Numbered from the stretch's first letter, positions 1 through 8,496 are shown. The stretch: 64,000 nucleotides of DNA from Caballeronia fortuita (GCF_001544835.2 NZ_FCNX02000008.1:62001-126000); one strand, 5' to 3'. The notes: a model not told the origin generated them from the sequence alone. Made by a program: numbers and translations.

Positions 1-919
1 CTTTCTCGCGCACGCCTTCGAGAAAGCCCGGCGCGACGAGCTGCGAGATCACCGAGTAACCGGCTGCCGTCATCAACGGATTGCCGTTGTAGGTGCCGCC
101 CTGGTCGCCCGCGTCGAAGCACGCGACATCCGCCTTCGACAAAAGCGCCGCGAGCGGGACGCCGCCGCCGATGCCCTTACCGAGCGTCATGATGTCCGGC
201 TCGACGCCCGACAGTTCGTACGCGAACAATGTTCCCGCGCGGCCGCATCCGCTCTGTACTTCGTCGACGATCAGCAGGATGTTGTGCTTCTTCGTCAGCT
301 CGCGCAGTTGCTGCATGAATTCGCGCGTCGCGGGAATCACGCCGCCTTCGCCCTGAATCGGCTCGAGCATTACGCCGACCGTCTTCTCGTTGATGAGCTT
401 CTCCACCGACGCGATGTCGTTCAGATCGGCCTTCGGGAAGCCCGGCACTTGCGGCGCATAGATCGTATCCCAGCCGGCCTTGCCGCTCGCGGACATCGTC
501 GCGATCGTGCGGCCGTGGAAGCTGTGATCGAACGTGATGATCTCGTACGCGCCGTCCTTGAACTTCTTGCCCCACTTGCGCGCGAGCTTGATCGCGCCTT
601 CGTTCGCTTCGGCGCCGCTGTTGGCGAAGAACACCTTGTCGAAGCAACTGTTCGCGGTGAGCAGTTGCGCGAGCTGCGCCATCGGCGCGTTGTAGAACGC
701 GGGCGACGGGTTGATGAGCGTGCGCGCTTGCTTTTCCATCGCCTCGATCATGCCTTCGTTGCAGTGGCCGAGCGAGTTCACGGCCCAGCCCTGAATGAAG
801 TCGAGATAGCGCTTGCCCGTGTTGTCGTAGAGCCAGGAACCCTTGCCGCGCGTGAACACGATCTCGGGACGGTTCGTGATGTACATCAGCGAATCAACGG
901 GGTACTCATTGAAATTCAT
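1..919 (-). CDS. argD: Acetylornithine/succinyldiaminopimelate-type aminotransferase (partial, C-terminus outside window)
   Basis: Class-III PLP-dependent aminotransferase. The first 306 residues are visible, starting [19 protein letters not shown], and the 3' end lies beyond base 1. Seen: an HSFHGRT segment, the PLP-contacting [12 protein letters not shown] segment, and TLGKGIGGG, whose lysine should form the Schiff base. Family knowledge: such enzymes transfer an amino group between N-acetylornithine and 2-oxoglutarate in arginine synthesis, in the cytoplasm. The close subfamilies (4-aminobutyrate and ornithine aminotransferases) share these motifs, so exact substrate is inferred from the overall sequence style. 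The start is the ATG just inside a gene-free 260-bp gap; no operon partner is visible. Confidence 0.85.
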   Translation of the reverse strand, partial: MNFNEYPVDSLMYITNRPEIVFTRGKGSWLYDNTGKRYLDFIQGWAVNSLGHCNEGMIEAMEKQARTLINPSPAFYNAPMAQLAQLLTANSCFDKVFFANSGAEANEGAIKLARKWGKKFKDGAYEIITFDHSFHGRTIATMSASGKAGWDTIYAPQVPGFPKADLNDIASVEKLINEKTVGVMLEPIQGEGGVIPATREFMQQLRELTKKHNILLIVDEVQSGCGRAGTLFAYELSGVEPDIMTLGKGIGGGVPLAALLSKADVACFDAGDQGGTYNGNPLMTAAGYSVISQLVAPGFLEGVREK

Positions 920-958
920 GACAGCGGGCTCCACGAAGGCAAAAAGGAAGTGGTGCGG

Positions 959-989
959 AAAAACAAAAGCCACGGAATGTCCGTGGCTT
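959..989 (-). terminator. Rho-independent terminator of the downstream-facing reductase gene
   Basis: A perfect stem GCCACGGA / TCCGTGGC with an ATG loop (969–987), extended by AA/TT. On the minus strand it is followed by TTTTGTTTTT. It lies about 190 bases past the stop of the minus-strand reductase gene and just before the aminotransferase start, so it probably separates the two transcripts. Confidence 0.75.
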
Positions 990-1182
990 CATTTCGTACG
1001 TTTCGGCAAGACCGAACCGTGAGCGCAATGCATGACGAGCCAGCGGCATCCCTAGGGAAGCGGCGAGCGGCGACGTCGAAGTGCGTTCAGGATTCTCATC
1101 ATTCGCGAAGGATACGTTAAGCGGTTGCCGCATGTAAACCGTGCACGCGGATTTTCTGGCCGCGTGCACGTTACGTGCAACA

Positions 1183-2214
1183 TCACACGGGATGCGCGAG
1201 ATCGGCCGCGCTCGTGAACGAATCCGCGTAGAACTCGTCCTCCGGCAGACGATGATGCTGCGTGAAATCGCGCTGCGCCGACTCCACCATCACCGGCGCG
1301 CCGCATGCGTACACCTGATGGCCGCTCAAGTCTGGCAGATCCTCGATGACAGCGCGATGAACGAAGCCCGTGCGGCCCGTCCACGCGTCGCTCGCGTCGG
1401 GTTCGGAGAGCACCGGCACGAACTTGAAGTTGGGGATCTCGCGCGCCCATTGCTCGGCGAGTTCCATCATGTACAAGTCCTTCTTGCGGCGGCCGCCCCA
1501 GTAGAGCGTCATCGGGCGATTCAGATTCTTGAACACCGCATGTTCGATGATCGCCTTGATCGGCGCGAAACCCGTGCCCGATGCGAGCAGCACGATCGGC
1601 TTGTCGGATTCGTCGCGCAGGAAGAAGGTGCCGAGCGGGCCCTCGAAGCGCAGGATGTCGCGCTCTTTCATCGCGCCGAACACGTGGTCGGTGAACGTGC
1701 CGCCGGGCATGTGACGGATATGCAGTTCGAGCGGGCCTTCATGATGTGGCGGGCTCGCCATCGAATAGCTGCGGCGCTTGCCGTCCTTCAAAATGAATTC
1801 GATGTATTGCCCCGCGTAATACTGCAGGCGTTCGTTCGCGGGCAATTGCAGTTTCAGCGCGATGACGTCGTCGGCGCAGCGTTCGAGCGCGTTCACGCGG
1901 CACGGCAGCTTCTTCACCTGCACGTCGCCGACGCCCGCGACCTCGCGCACGTCGATGGTCAGATCCGACTGCGCGGTCGCGCAGCAGAAGAGGGCCATGC
2001 CGCGCGTTTTTTCGTCGTTCGACAACGCCGACGACGAATGCGGCGCCTGCTCGACCTCGCCGCTCACGACCGCGCCCTTGCACGAGCCGCACGCGCCGTT
2101 CTTGCAGCCGTACGGCAGCCCGATGCCCTGGCGCAGCGCGGCGCTCAGCACCGGTTCGTCGGGTTCTACTTGAAACTGCCGGCCGCTTTGCCGGAGCGTT
2201 ACGTTGAAAGCCAT
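1183..2214 (-). CDS. 2Fe-2S ferredoxin / FAD / NAD(P)H oxidoreductase, CDP-6-deoxy-delta-3,4-glucoseen reductase-like
   Basis: A 343-residue electron-transfer protein. The N-terminal ~90 residues form a plant-type ferredoxin domain with the cluster ligands in YGCKNGACGSCKG and a later LFCCAT. A ferredoxin-reductase FAD domain follows (RSYSMA flavin motif), then an NAD(P) domain with GTGFAPIKAI. This order is that of single-chain reductases such as AscD and the reductase subunits of aromatic ring-activating oxygenases. Automatic annotation often names it after AscD, but no dideoxysugar genes are near, so its physiological partner is unknown. The start is MAFNVTLRQ at 2214; the long open frame upstream is GC-driven and has no conserved sequence. 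Confidence 0.85.
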   Translation of the reverse strand: MAFNVTLRQSGRQFQVEPDEPVLSAALRQGIGLPYGCKNGACGSCKGAVVSGEVEQAPHSSSALSNDEKTRGMALFCCATAQSDLTIDVREVAGVGDVQVKKLPCRVNALERCADDVIALKLQLPANERLQYYAGQYIEFILKDGKRRSYSMASPPHHEGPLELHIRHMPGGTFTDHVFGAMKERDILRFEGPLGTFFLRDESDKPIVLLASGTGFAPIKAIIEHAVFKNLNRPMTLYWGGRRKKDLYMMELAEQWAREIPNFKFVPVLSEPDASDAWTGRTGFVHRAVIEDLPDLSGHQVYACGAPVMVESAQRDFTQHHRLPEDEFYADSFTSAADLAHPV

Positions 2215-2310
2215 AGATCGATTTCTGCGATGTGTGGAGTTGTCTCGTTCGTCTGCCGTGCGTCCGCTTGATGCCGCACGCGCGTTTCGGGCGGCGGATA
2301 GAATGCCCGG

Positions 2311-3327
2311 ATGATCGCCACTCGAAACCTTCGCCGCGCGCGCGTGCTCATCGTCGGATGCGGCGATGTCGGCATGCGCGCGCTGCCGCTTCTGCAGGCG
2401 CGTGCCGCCGCACCTCGCATCGTCGCGCTCACGCATCATCCCGAGCGCGCGGGCGAATTGCGCGCGGCCGGCGCGACGCCCATTTCCGGCGATCTCGATC
2501 TGCGCCGCAGCCTGACGAGGCTCGCGGGCCTCGCGCGCGACGTGCTGCATCTCGCGCCGCCCCAGCGCGACGGCGATGGCGACCGCCGCACGCGCGCGCT
2601 GATCGCCGCGCTGCGCCGACCGCGACGCTCGGTGGCGCGCGCCGCCAAAAGCCGCTGGCTGCATGCGGATCGGGCCGGAAAAACGTCTTTCATTGTACCC
2701 GACGGCCTTCGCGCGGCCACGAAGCGCCGGGCCGGGCCGCGCATGCGTTTCGTCTATGCGAGCACGACCGGCGTGTATGGCGACTGCGCCGGCGCGTGGA
2801 TCGACGAGACGCGGCCCGCGCGCCCGGAAAACGAACGCGCGCGGCGGCGCGTGTCGGCGGAGACGCAGCTGCGGGCTGCGGGCGTGGAGAGCGCGTGGCG
2901 TGTGTCGATCGCGCGGATTCCGGGCATTTACGCGGCGACGCGGCTGCCGATCGCGCGGATCGAAAAGGGGATGCCGGCGCTCGTCGAATCCGACGATGTG
3001 CATACCAATCACATCCACGCCGACGATCTCGCCGCGATCCTCGTGCGCATGCTGTCGCGCGGCCGGGCGCAGCGCGTCATCAACGCCTCGGACGACACCG
3101 ACCTGCGCATGGCGGACTATTTCGACCGCGTGGCCGACGCATACGGCCTGCCGCGCGTGCCGCGCATCTCGTGGCAGGAAGCGCAGACGCGTCTGGAACC
3201 GGTCACGCTGTCGTTCATGCGTGAATCGCGGCGGCTGTCCAATGCGCGCCTGAAGCGCGAACTGGGCTACGCGCTGCGCCATCCGACCGTCGACGACTTC
3301 CTGAACGGTGAATCGAAGGCGGACTGA
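2311..3327 (+). CDS. NAD(P)-dependent SDR/epimerase-like protein (YeeZ-type)
   Basis: A 338-residue extended short-chain dehydrogenase-like protein. Seen: an N-terminal Rossmann motif VLIVGCGDVGMRAL, the FVYASTTGVYGDC segment typical of the sugar-epimerase group (S/T plus Y), and a later SIARIPGIY segment. An arginine-rich stretch around residues 105–145 looks like a low-complexity insertion between the cofactor half and the YASTTGVYG segment. Related proteins are annotated as SDR-family or NAD-dependent epimerases of unknown substrate. It stands alone, 96 bases from and divergent to the reductase gene. Confidence 0.8.
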   Translation: MIATRNLRRARVLIVGCGDVGMRALPLLQARAAAPRIVALTHHPERAGELRAAGATPISGDLDLRRSLTRLAGLARDVLHLAPPQRDGDGDRRTRALIAALRRPRRSVARAAKSRWLHADRAGKTSFIVPDGLRAATKRRAGPRMRFVYASTTGVYGDCAGAWIDETRPARPENERARRRVSAETQLRAAGVESAWRVSIARIPGIYAATRLPIARIEKGMPALVESDDVHTNHIHADDLAAILVRMLSRGRAQRVINASDDTDLRMADYFDRVADAYGLPRVPRISWQEAQTRLEPVTLSFMRESRRLSNARLKRELGYALRHPTVDDFLNGESKAD

Positions 3328-3343
3328 AAACGGACGTGCGGCG

Positions 3344-3520
3344 CTAGATTAGTGCCGGAATGGTTTCGAGCAGGACGAAGCACATCAGCGCGCCAATCAA
3401 TGCGCCGATGAGATTCGGCGAATATTTATGCCGCACGTGCATGACGAAGCCCAGCACCCCGATGAGGACGACGCTCAGCGCGACGAACGAAATCAGCGCG
3501 ACGATCGAATGGGAGACCAT
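3344..3520 (-). CDS. Small two-helix inner-membrane protein (58 aa), unknown function
   Basis: Translated directly from the minus strand: 58 residues starting MVSHSIVALISFVALSVVLI. There are two hydrophobic segments, at about residues 6–27 and 36–57, joined by a short basic turn (HVRHKYSP). A strong ribosome-binding site, GCAGGAGGGC, lies 4–6 bases before the ATG, which supports a real gene. The stop TAG is 17 bases from the stop of the SDR gene facing it. It somewhat resembles small XapX/DUF1427-like hydrophobic proteins, but I cannot assign a family. Confidence 0.7.
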   Translation of the reverse strand: MVSHSIVALISFVALSVVLIGVLGFVMHVRHKYSPNLIGALIGALMCFVLLETIPALI

Positions 3521-3642
3521 GATGCCCTCCTGCTTTTTTGATAGTCATTTTGGTATCCGTCAGATCAGTATATGAGGGCGGAAAGCGGAAGGCATGCTGC
3601 GCCGCAGCGTTCATCTGTAAGGATATTCACCGATTTGCATGT

Positions 3643-4356
3643 TCAAAGCGACGCGTCTCGCAGCGAGGCGAGATCGGCTTCGTCGAGCCAGCGCCATGCG
3701 CCTTCGGCGAGCGTGTCGGGCAACGCGAAACCGCCGACGCGCTCGCGATGCAGTTGTTCCACGCGATTGCCCGCCGCTGCGACCATGCGCTTCACCTGAT
3801 GGTATTTGCCTTCGAGCACGGTGAGCGCGAGCAGCCGCTCGCCGCGCGGCTCGGCTGCGAGCGCGGCGCTCGGCTTCGATTCGCCGTGCAGCAGCACGCC
3901 TTCGCGCAGTTTCGCGAGCTGCGTGTCGTCGAGCGGATGACGCACGGTGGCCACATAAACCTTCGGCACCTTGCGTTTCGGCGATGTGAAAGCGTGCAGG
4001 AACGCGCCGTCGTCGGATAGAAGCAGCAGTCCAGTCGTGTCCTGATCGAGCCGGCCGACCGACTGCACGCCGCGTTCGGCGAGTTGCGGCGGCAACAGAT
4101 GAAACACGCTCAGATGATGCTGCGGATCGCGCGAGCATTCGTAGCCCGGCGGCTTGTTGAGCGCGATATACGCCTTTTCCCTATACGTCCAGCGTTGCTC
4201 GTCGACGTCGAATGCGAGGCCCGGCGCGACGGGCAGATCGGCGTGCGGATCGTCGTGCACGACGCCCGCGACGCGCACGCGGCCTTCGGACACGATGCCG
4301 CGGCACTGGCGGCGCGACCCGAAGCCTTGGGAGAAGAGGAGGGTTTCGAGGTCCAT
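3643..4356 (-). CDS. rsuA: 16S rRNA pseudouridine synthase, RsuA family
   Basis: A 237-residue enzyme that isomerises a uridine in 16S rRNA (U516 for E. coli RsuA). Seen: an N-terminal S4-like RNA-binding segment (residues 1–50, FGSRRQCRGIVSEGRVRV), the family core ALNKPPGYECS, the catalytic motif GRLDQDTTGL with aspartate 104, and VLEGKYHQVKRM near the C-terminus. Length matches RsuA. Other family members (RluB, RluE, RluF) share the motifs, but the short form and S4 domain favour RsuA. Single gene, ending about 120 bases from the small membrane-protein gene. Confidence 0.9.
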   Translation of the reverse strand: MDLETLLFSQGFGSRRQCRGIVSEGRVRVAGVVHDDPHADLPVAPGLAFDVDEQRWTYREKAYIALNKPPGYECSRDPQHHLSVFHLLPPQLAERGVQSVGRLDQDTTGLLLLSDDGAFLHAFTSPKRKVPKVYVATVRHPLDDTQLAKLREGVLLHGESKPSAALAAEPRGERLLALTVLEGKYHQVKRMVAAAGNRVEQLHRERVGGFALPDTLAEGAWRWLDEADLASLRDASL

Positions 4357-4425
4357 CGTATGAGCGGAGTTGAAGCGCGCATTTTAGCAAGCAGCGCTTT
4401 TACGGCCGCGTCGCATCGGCGATGG

Positions 4426-4457
4426 AAAAAAAGCGCCGCCCGAACCGCGGGCGGCGC
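4426..4457 (-). terminator. Strong rho-independent terminator
   Basis: A perfect 10-bp stem GCGCCGCCCG / CGGGCGGCGC (4433–4442 with 4448–4457) with a 5-base loop. On the minus strand it is followed by seven T residues. It lies 80 bases past the stop of the minus-strand lipoprotein gene and upstream of rsuA. Confidence 0.85.
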
Positions 4458-4536
4458 CGAGCGTGGCGATGCGCTTGTCGGACGACTTGCGTCCGTGGCC
4501 GGCGTCATCGCCCAGGGAAACGGCGCGGCGCGCGCG

Positions 4537-5634
4537 TCATTGCATGTCGATGCGGCCGTACACGCCATCGGCTTCGTCGTTCGGCCCGGCGGCGAAGAAA
4601 AGCGTGTTCGACGGCTGCGCGTTCAGGTTGTTGCCGAACGCGATGCCCCACAGACCGCGCTGCACGAGCGGCGTGCCGTCGGCGTTCATCAACTGGCCGA
4701 CGAACGCGCCGCTCGACGGATCGAACGCGTTGATCGTACCGTCGCCGAAATTGCCGACGAGGATGTCGTTGCTGAAGGTGCCGAAGTTGCCCGGCGCCTG
4801 CGCGATGCCCCACGGCGCGTTGAGCGGCCCGTTCGCGGCGAGGCGCTGCATCAGGTTGCCGTCGATGTCGAATACGTCGACGAAGCCTTGGCCCGCGCCC
4901 GGCACGTCGTCCTCGGCGTCGCCGTCCTGCTTCGCGTAGGTGACGTAGATCTTCGAGCCGATCGCCTGAATGCCGAAGGGCGCGAAGCCTGCCGGAATCT
5001 GCGCGTCCCTGAAGCCGCCCGGCACGGCGATCTTCGTGAACGTGCCATCGAAGACATCGACTCTGCTGTCATGGAAGTCGGTCGCATAAAGGCGATGCGC
5101 GCCCGTGGATGTCGCCGCGATCGCGAGTCCCTTGTAGATCGCGCCGGACGCGCTCGAATCGACGACGGTGAACGCGTGCGTCATGTCGACGGCGGGCGCC
5201 CACGCGCTGATCGAGCCGCCTTCGCCCGCGAAGACGAACGCCGCGACGCCCGACTTTCCGTTGCGCGCGAGCGTGAGATCCGGTCCTTTGTTGAAGACGA
5301 TTCCGGTCGGATTGGCGGGGCCCGTCGCGGTTGCGGGAATCGATACGACGAGCGATTGCACAACGCCGTTGCCGTCGTAGAGCGTGGCCGTCTGCGTGCC
5401 GTTGTTGGCGACCCAGACGAAGCCATTCGGATTGAACGCGACGCCCCAGCCGTTCTTCAGGTTGGTGTCAGTGTGCGGTGCGGACACGGCGCCGTCGGAT
5501 ACGACGATCGACATCTTGAAGCGCGTCGGCGCGGGCATGTCGTCGCCCGATCCGCCGCCGCACGAGACGAGGGCCGCGAGCGCGACGAGCGCGGCCGCGC
5601 ACGCGATGAGACGGCTCCACGATCCGGTTTGCAT
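4537..5634 (-). CDS. TIGR03118-like beta-propeller lipoprotein
   Basis: A 365-residue exported protein. The N-terminus has a lipoprotein signal: basic start, hydrophobic run LIACAAALVALAALV, then a lipobox-like LVSC followed by a GGGSGDD linker. The rest reads as repeated strands with motifs such as NGWGVAFNPNGFVWVANN, NPTGIVFN, APWGIAQAPGNFG and LWGIAFGNNL, the spacing expected of an NHL/beta-propeller fold. This matches the uncharacterised TIGR03118 family. Function is unknown; localisation to the cell envelope is inferred from the signal. Single gene with its own terminator. Confidence 0.75.
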   Translation of the reverse strand: MQTGSWSRLIACAAALVALAALVSCGGGSGDDMPAPTRFKMSIVVSDGAVSAPHTDTNLKNGWGVAFNPNGFVWVANNGTQTATLYDGNGVVQSLVVSIPATATGPANPTGIVFNKGPDLTLARNGKSGVAAFVFAGEGGSISAWAPAVDMTHAFTVVDSSASGAIYKGLAIAATSTGAHRLYATDFHDSRVDVFDGTFTKIAVPGGFRDAQIPAGFAPFGIQAIGSKIYVTYAKQDGDAEDDVPGAGQGFVDVFDIDGNLMQRLAANGPLNAPWGIAQAPGNFGTFSNDILVGNFGDGTINAFDPSSGAFVGQLMNADGTPLVQRGLWGIAFGNNLNAQPSNTLFFAAGPNDEADGVYGRIDMQ

Positions 5635-5730
5635 GATGGTGACTCCTTCGGCAGCGCTTCGCCGTCAGTTCGTTCGTCACCTCTAAACGGATTCGTGTCG
5701 CCGCTTATTCCGTTTGTTTCGATGCGCGTG

Positions 5731-7371
5731 TCAGTGGGCGTCGCCGCGTCCCTTCGATACGGCCGGCACGCCCATGCCGAAGAGCGTGAAGCGGGAATCG
5801 TCGTCGTCGCCGGACATGCCTGCGTGGCGCGTGCCGGGGCTCCAGTGTCCGCCGAAGGTCATCGTCGGGACGACCGGCTTCGGGATGCCGCTCGCTTGCC
5901 GGAAGTACTCGGTGTTGGTCTCGTTCTGCACGGCGAGCGCGCGGCGCAGGGTGGCCTGCGCCTGTCCGTTGCGCGGGTCGAGCGCCACAGCGCGGCGCGC
6001 GTTGCGCAGCGCACAGCCTGCTTCCATGTTCGCGACGCATGCGCGGGCGGTCGCCATCGCGCCATCGCGCGCGCGCTCCTGACGCGACAATTCGGCCGCC
6101 AGTTGCTGGATTTCCGGACTGCGCGTCTCGCTCGCGTAGAGACCGCGCATGTTGCGGCGCGCGGACGCGAGATCGCGGCTTGCCAGCGCTTGCTGAACCG
6201 AGGCGATGCTGCGCGCGACGGACGGCGGGAGTGGCTCAGGGGCCGGCGGGGTCGCGGGCTTTTGAATCGAGGCGATGGTTGGGGCGCTTTGGGTTTGCTC
6301 GACCGGCTTCGATGACGCGGGCGCGGTTGCGGCGAGAGCGCGTGGGTCGGGCTTCTGCGCGGATGCGATGGTGGGTGCCGCTTGCTTGATCGATGGCGCG
6401 GCGGGAGTCTTGCTCGTCGGTGCTGTAGGAACTGCGGCGAGCGCGCGCGCTTCCGGCTTCTGCGACGATGCGATCGTCGGCGTTGCCGGTTTGATCGATG
6501 GTGCGGCGGCTTCCGTGTTCGTCGGCGCCGTAGACACTGCGGCGAGCGAGCGCGTTTCCGGCTTCTGTGCCGAGGCGACGCTCGGCGCCTCGGGCTTCGT
6601 CGGCGCTGGCGAAACTGCGGCGAGAACGTGCGATTCCGGCTTCTGCGGCGCTGAGATGGTCGGCGTCTCGGGCTTCGTCGGCGCTGGCGAAACTGCGGCG
6701 AGAACGTGCGATTCCGGCTTCTGTGCCGCTGCGACTATCGGCGTCGCCGGTTTGATCGATGGCGTGTCGGACTTCATAGGCGCCGGCGACGCAGACGCGA
6801 CCGCCGCGCCAACGCGCGTTGGAACCGTCGCCGCGCGCGCCGCTGGCGCGGCCGCCTGCCCGTTCGTCGAATCGGCCTTCGACCGCGTCAGCGATGCGTG
6901 CCGCGCGGCGTCCGCGTTCCTTGCGGCGAGCGCGTTGTCGCGCACCGAACCCGCGACGCTGATGCCGGGATCGGCGCTCGGCGGCGGCGCGTTGTCGTCC
7001 AGACGCGCATAGAAATATCCGCCAACGGCGATACTCGCAACCACGCCGCTGACCAGCACGGCGATGCCCGTGCGCGCGGGCTTCTTCTGCTCCTGCGATT
7101 CGGGCTCGACGAAGTTCGGATACGACGTCAGCATCCTGCGTCGCACGAGGCGCTGCAGCCAGTGACTGTCGTCCCAGTCGAGGATATCGAGTTGCGCGGG
7201 CACGGACGCATGCACGGCGGCGGGCGGTTCGGGTTCCGTGCGGCTCGTGAAAATCGCCCCCTGACGATCCGCGCCGCAGGACGGGCAGGTGTCTTCCGAA
7301 GCCGCTGAAACGGTGTTGCAGCGCTTGCAGATGACGGAGTCGAGAGACAGCGAGATATCAGGTCGATTCAT
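5731..7371 (-). CDS. Zinc-ribbon, single-pass membrane protein with proline/alanine-rich tandem repeats
   Basis: A 546-residue protein of unknown function. Residues 15–32 form a zinc-ribbon (C15-x2-C18 and C29-x2-C32). A transmembrane helix spans about residues 102–121 (GIAVLVSGVVASIAVGGYFY). Residues ~205–375 carry imperfect 26-residue repeats built around AQKPESHVLAAVSPAPTKPE. The C-terminal third (about 385–510) is helical, with alanine/arginine-rich segments that could be a TPR-like repeat. By topology the zinc ribbon is probably cytoplasmic and the repeats and C-terminus periplasmic. The repeat region is a likely flexible spacer. No operon partner. Confidence 0.7.
   Translation of the reverse strand: MNRPDISLSLDSVICKRCNTVSAASEDTCPSCGADRQGAIFTSRTEPEPPAAVHASVPAQLDILDWDDSHWLQRLVRRRMLTSYPNFVEPESQEQKKPARTGIAVLVSGVVASIAVGGYFYARLDDNAPPPSADPGISVAGSVRDNALAARNADAARHASLTRSKADSTNGQAAAPAARAATVPTRVGAAVASASPAPMKSDTPSIKPATPIVAAAQKPESHVLAAVSPAPTKPETPTISAPQKPESHVLAAVSPAPTKPEAPSVASAQKPETRSLAAVSTAPTNTEAAAPSIKPATPTIASSQKPEARALAAVPTAPTSKTPAAPSIKQAAPTIASAQKPDPRALAATAPASSKPVEQTQSAPTIASIQKPATPPAPEPLPPSVARSIASVQQALASRDLASARRNMRGLYASETRSPEIQQLAAELSRQERARDGAMATARACVANMEAGCALRNARRAVALDPRNGQAQATLRRALAVQNETNTEYFRQASGIPKPVVPTMTFGGHWSPGTRHAGMSGDDDDSRFTLFGMGVPAVSKGRGDAH
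6589..6723. repeat. Exact 57-bp direct repeat, period 78 bp, inside the repeat protein gene
   Basis: Bases 6589–6645 recur without change at 6667–6723. The 78-bp period equals 26 codons, so the duplication keeps frame. Flanking repeat units are diverged, so this pair looks like the most recent copy event. Confidence 0.9.
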
Positions 7372-7633
7372 GTCGTACCCTTCTTCGAGTTATGGCTCGA
7401 CGCATCGCGCGAGCGGGTCACGACATCGAGACAGTCCTGAACAACCCGAAACGCGGGCGTTGCGCGCGCGAGCATCCCCGTGATGCTCCGCACGCCGGGA
7501 TTCCGAATGCCGATGGACCGTATTGTTGCGAAGCGCGGCGCGGCCCGTCTACGCGATGGCGCACATTCGGCGGGCAAGCGGCCATGTCGATGGCCGAACG
7601 GACGACTGCCGCGCGTTCACGTCATCGGCGAAA

Positions 7634-7653
7634 TTGTGTGTCATCACACACAA
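7634..7653 (+). promoter_or_regulatory. Perfect stem-loop touching the ribosome-binding site of the next gene
   Basis: TTGTGTGT – CATC – ACACACAA, an 8-bp perfect inverted repeat. Its last two A residues are the first two bases of the AAGGA Shine–Dalgarno at 7652–7656. It may be an RNA hairpin limiting ribosome access, or a palindromic operator. Which one cannot be told from sequence. Confidence 0.55.
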
Positions 7654-7664
7654 GGACGATGACG

Positions 7665-8087
7665 ATGCAATCGAAGGGCTTCGACGCGACGGCGCGGCAA
7701 TTGATTGTCGGGCTGCCGCTTTTCATGGGCGCGATCGAGTACGTCTTGCGCGTGGCGCTGAAGCAGCCTGGCAAGGACGATTTCTTTCCGATTTCGCTTG
7801 TCGCGTCGAGCGTGAGCCTGAATCTCGCGCTGACGATACTGCCAGGCGATCATCGCGATGGCTCCTCTCGATGGATATCGAGCGCGCGGATCGGCCGAGC
7901 GGTGCTTATCGCGAATATGGGAATTTTCGCCTCTCTGATTGGCCTGCTCCTGTGGATATACTTGCTCGTCGCTTCCTTTAGTGAGGAAGTCAGGGCGATC
8001 TTGTCGATGCATCCGCTGCGGGATGCTTCGGCATACTACATATTTTCGATCTTATTAAACGAATGGAAGGCTTGGACCTCAAGATGA
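7665..8087 (+). CDS. Small membrane protein (140 aa), unknown function
   Basis: Begins MQSKGFDATARQLIVGLPLF. Three or four hydrophobic segments are visible, at about residues 11–32 (LIVGLPLFMGAIEYVLRVAL), 42–58 and 82–108 (VLIANMGIFASLIGLLLWIY). The ATG at 7665 is preferred over one at 7659, because AAGGA at 7652–7656 is then eight bases away. Codon use near the end is less GC-biased than in neighbours. The stop overlaps the start of the following 50-codon gene, suggesting translational coupling. I do not recognise the family; the pair may be a small acquired membrane module. Confidence 0.65.
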   Translation: MQSKGFDATARQLIVGLPLFMGAIEYVLRVALKQPGKDDFFPISLVASSVSLNLALTILPGDHRDGSSRWISSARIGRAVLIANMGIFASLIGLLLWIYLLVASFSEEVRAILSMHPLRDASAYYIFSILLNEWKAWTSR

Positions 8088-8236
8088 TGAACTTCGTGTT
8101 GGGTTTTTTTCGCGAGTACTGGCCTGCCGTGTTCGCGTCCGCGTTTGCCTGGTACGGCGCTCCGGTCATGGGGAAGTGGCTGGCGCGCATGACCGAAAAG
8201 CTATGGCCCGATGATGCGGACGAGGCGTCGAAATAG
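8084..8236 (+). CDS. Very small protein (50 aa) coupled to the preceding membrane protein
   Basis: Starts MMNFVLGFFREYWPAVFASA with a GGAAGG ribosome-binding site about 12 bases upstream. Its ATG (8084–8086) overlaps the TGA (8085–8087) of the preceding gene. Residues 4–25 form an amphipathic to hydrophobic helix. The C-terminus is charged (KLWPDDADEASK). No family recognised. The coupling suggests the two products act together. It ends just before the tRNA-Leu terminator. Confidence 0.55.
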   Translation: MMNFVLGFFREYWPAVFASAFAWYGAPVMGKWLARMTEKLWPDDADEASK

Positions 8237-8257
8237 CCGTTCTTGCACCCCAAACGC

Positions 8258-8285
8258 AAAAAAGCCGCTCTCGAGGAGCGGCTTT
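8258..8285 (-). terminator. Terminator of the tRNA-Leu gene
   Basis: A 10-bp perfect stem AAAGCCGCTC / GAGCGGCTTT (8261–8270 with 8276–8285), loop TCGAG. On the minus strand a run of six T residues follows. It sits 12 bases beyond the tRNA 3' end. Confidence 0.85.
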
Positions 8286-8297
8286 CTCAAACAATCC

Positions 8298-8382
8298 TGG
8301 TGCCCAGGGCCGGAATCGAACCGGCACGCCTTGCGGCGGGGGATTTTGAGTCCCCTGCGTCTACCAATTTCACCACCTGGGC
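8298..8382 (-). tRNA. tRNA-Leu (anticodon CAA)
   Basis: An 85-base class-II tRNA read on the minus strand. The acceptor stem GCCCAGG pairs with CCTGGGC, followed by discriminator A and an encoded CCA. The D-arm holds GGTAGACGC, and the anticodon loop CTCAAAA gives anticodon CAA, reading UUG. A long variable arm (CCGCCGCAAGGCG) and a standard GGTTCGATTCC T-arm follow. Confidence 0.95.
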
Positions 8383-8434
8383 CTGAATGACGCGTTGCGC
8401 GGTAAGGCGAGCCAACGAGCCAATCGAGTCGGCC

Positions 8435-8463
8435 ATTATGACTGAAAAGGCCGTCGCCGGCAA
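8435..8463 (-). promoter_or_regulatory. Sigma-70-type promoter for tRNA-Leu
   Basis: On the minus strand TTGCCG (8463–8458), a 17-base spacer and CATAAT (8440–8435), about 50 bases upstream of the tRNA 5' end. The spacing is ideal and both boxes are near consensus. Confidence 0.6.
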
Positions 8464-8496
8464 GCATCGGCGAAGGCGTTTTCAGAACAAAGGACG

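Noticed and set aside
4084-6315. A 743-codon plus-strand open frame running against rsuA and the lipoprotein gene
   Set aside because: It is arginine- and alanine-rich without domains, and lies antisense to well-supported genes; high GC removes stop codons in such frames.
6589-6723. CRISPR-like repeats
   Set aside because: The repeats are in frame, without unique spacers of constant length, and inside a coding gene. No CRISPR array was seen anywhere in the window.
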